The notes under the pieces are model-generated. The model saw only the letters and a list, made by a program, of their open reading frames with translations, made no database searches and was not told the origin of the DNA. 64,000 nucleotides of DNA from Paraconiothyrium sp. Pb-2020. Its lineage: Eukaryota > Ascomycota > Dothideomycetes > Pleosporales > Didymosphaeriaceae. The stretch covers positions 372,001 to 436,000 of the forward strand of contig JAJUBI010000009.1 of NCBI GenBank assembly GCA_022419385.1, written 5' to 3'. Within the stretch, counting starts at the first letter, position 1. Every line of letters starts with the position of its first letter. Shown piece after piece: positions 63,301-64,000 of this stretch. Both the position numbers and the translations under genes were made by a program.

Positions 63301-63379
63301 ACATGATTTTGGATGACGTCTCTTTCAGTAATCGTAAAGGACGGAGTCTAGCTCCTGACAGAGCTCGAATAGCATCCAT
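60319..63379 (-). pseudogene. egt1: egt1, ergothioneine synthase (EgtD-EgtB fusion), one in-frame stop
   Basis: Nine exons: 63379-63021, 62957-62836, 62744-62508, 62446-62129, 62076-60939, 60892-60682, 60625-60480, 60432-60406 and 60358-60319 (865 codons before the terminal stop; a second start at 63304 gives 840). Egt1 trimethylates histidine to hercynine, then joins cysteine to give the sulfoxide. The methyltransferase half shows YDEAGLRLFEKITYVKDYYL and VVELGSGNLRKVN. The iron-binding DinB part shows GHIPTFLDIHL and HEAMHLETLLYM (His-x3-His-x-Glu), and the FGE-like half shows GGRIPTMEEARS, SDLGGAWEW and LGGSWATHSR, ending VNWYQRNYPYVWA. Codon 440 (61795-61793) is TAG where the flanking family sequence (YTRIF, then RGIDPDVENPEQC) expects Glu. 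All other exons and splice sites look intact, so this is either very recent loss, readthrough, or a sequence error. Confidence 0.85.
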
Positions 63380-64000
63380 CGCGAAGGGCGGCTAGGGCAG
63401 ATATATATTCAAGAACAAGCGCTATACACCCCAAAGATGGCGTAGCTTACGGTGATGAATCCGGTAGTGTTGGAAGGAGGATGGTCACTGTATGCTGCAG
63501 TAGATGACAAGGAATGTACTGCACTAGTGCGGTAGGGCTAATCACGCTCCAGCCACAGGACAAATCAAGCGACGTCAAATCTTCACGACCGGAGGCGGTA
63601 CGGCAGGAAGTGCTTATTCGCCATAGGTCTCGGGGATCGGTTAGCTCCTCATCGTTCCGGTCTAACCCCTCACAAGCCGTACCACTTGTTTGACAGGAGC
63701 AAGAATTTCTGGGAGCGACAGTGTTCCCCACATCAAACTGGCAAACATCCAAGAGTGGCGTAGTGGCGAGCATTGGTGGGTGGAGCATTGTCAACGATGA
63801 CGTTTATGCGGTTGCTGAGAACTGATGTCGACGGGAGGCCGGAAGCGGTTCGAGACCGAAGAAGACGGGCTCGGGGGCTATGCAAGGGCACAGCCAGCTG
63901 AGACGAATCGATCCGCTGCCCATCGTACGTCCCTAACTGTTGGAACGCGTTGCCGGCTGCAGGACAGCAATAGGCTGCGGGGCTCATTTCTCATCAGGTA
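63380..64000. other. egt1 promoter and window edge
   Basis: 621 bp with no supported gene. An open frame at 63733-63987 minus has an ATG but no recognisable features. Confidence 0.4.

Overview
The window comes from a filamentous ascomycete, most likely a Dothideomycete (Pleosporales-type); that placement is inferred. The sequence shows many introns of about 45-65 nt with GT(A/G)NGT donors and CT(A/G)AC-like branch sites, a Zn2Cys6 regulator, fungal forms of housekeeping genes, and several fungal NLR-like (STAND) proteins. Exon junctions below were placed by eye from splice consensus, reading frame and protein-family continuity. The spliced lengths of the multi-exon models were checked to be multiples of three.

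Left edge and housekeeping block (1-12.5 kb): a 5'-truncated NACHT protein, a zeta-crystallin-type quinone oxidoreductase, a small protein with two Myb-like repeats, exocyst Exo84, mitochondrial receptor Tom20, the Rab GTPase Ypt6 and the ribosome-biogenesis factor Nop53. Exo84/Tom20 and Ypt6/Nop53 are divergent pairs with promoters of about 300 bp.

Accessory block A (13-29 kb): a 1067-aa intronless protein of unknown function, a decayed gene with one in-frame stop and two frame changes, and a possible small catabolic cluster. The cluster holds a sarcosine-oxidase-like flavoenzyme, a Zn2Cys6 regulator and a Rieske non-heme iron oxygenase of the choline-monooxygenase type, and suggests N-demethylation of a methylated amine or betaine.

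Accessory block B (29.9-52.8 kb) looks like an innate-immunity or allorecognition island. It holds a NACHT protein, a coiled-coil protein, an AIG1/GIMAP-like GTPase with a membrane-type tail, an Hsp70-like ATPase, an ankyrin protein with a short fungal N-terminal module, and a lipase-NB-ARC-TPR protein. The GTPase and Hsp70-like genes share a promoter carrying a fresh 96-bp tandem duplication. The TPR array contains near-identical 126-bp repeats. A frameshifted, orphan copy of the ankyrin gene's first exon lies at 41 kb.

Right part (53-64 kb): two tiny paralogous Cys-rich zinc-ribbon-like proteins on the minus strand with an identical Cys/His spacing, a possible 71-aa gene between them, a G-poor tract of about 400 bp, a 1096-aa Cys/His-rich plus PHD-finger protein starting with a GC-AG intron, and a nine-exon ergothioneine synthase gene (egt1) that is intact except for one TAG codon between its methyltransferase and sulfoxide-synthase halves.
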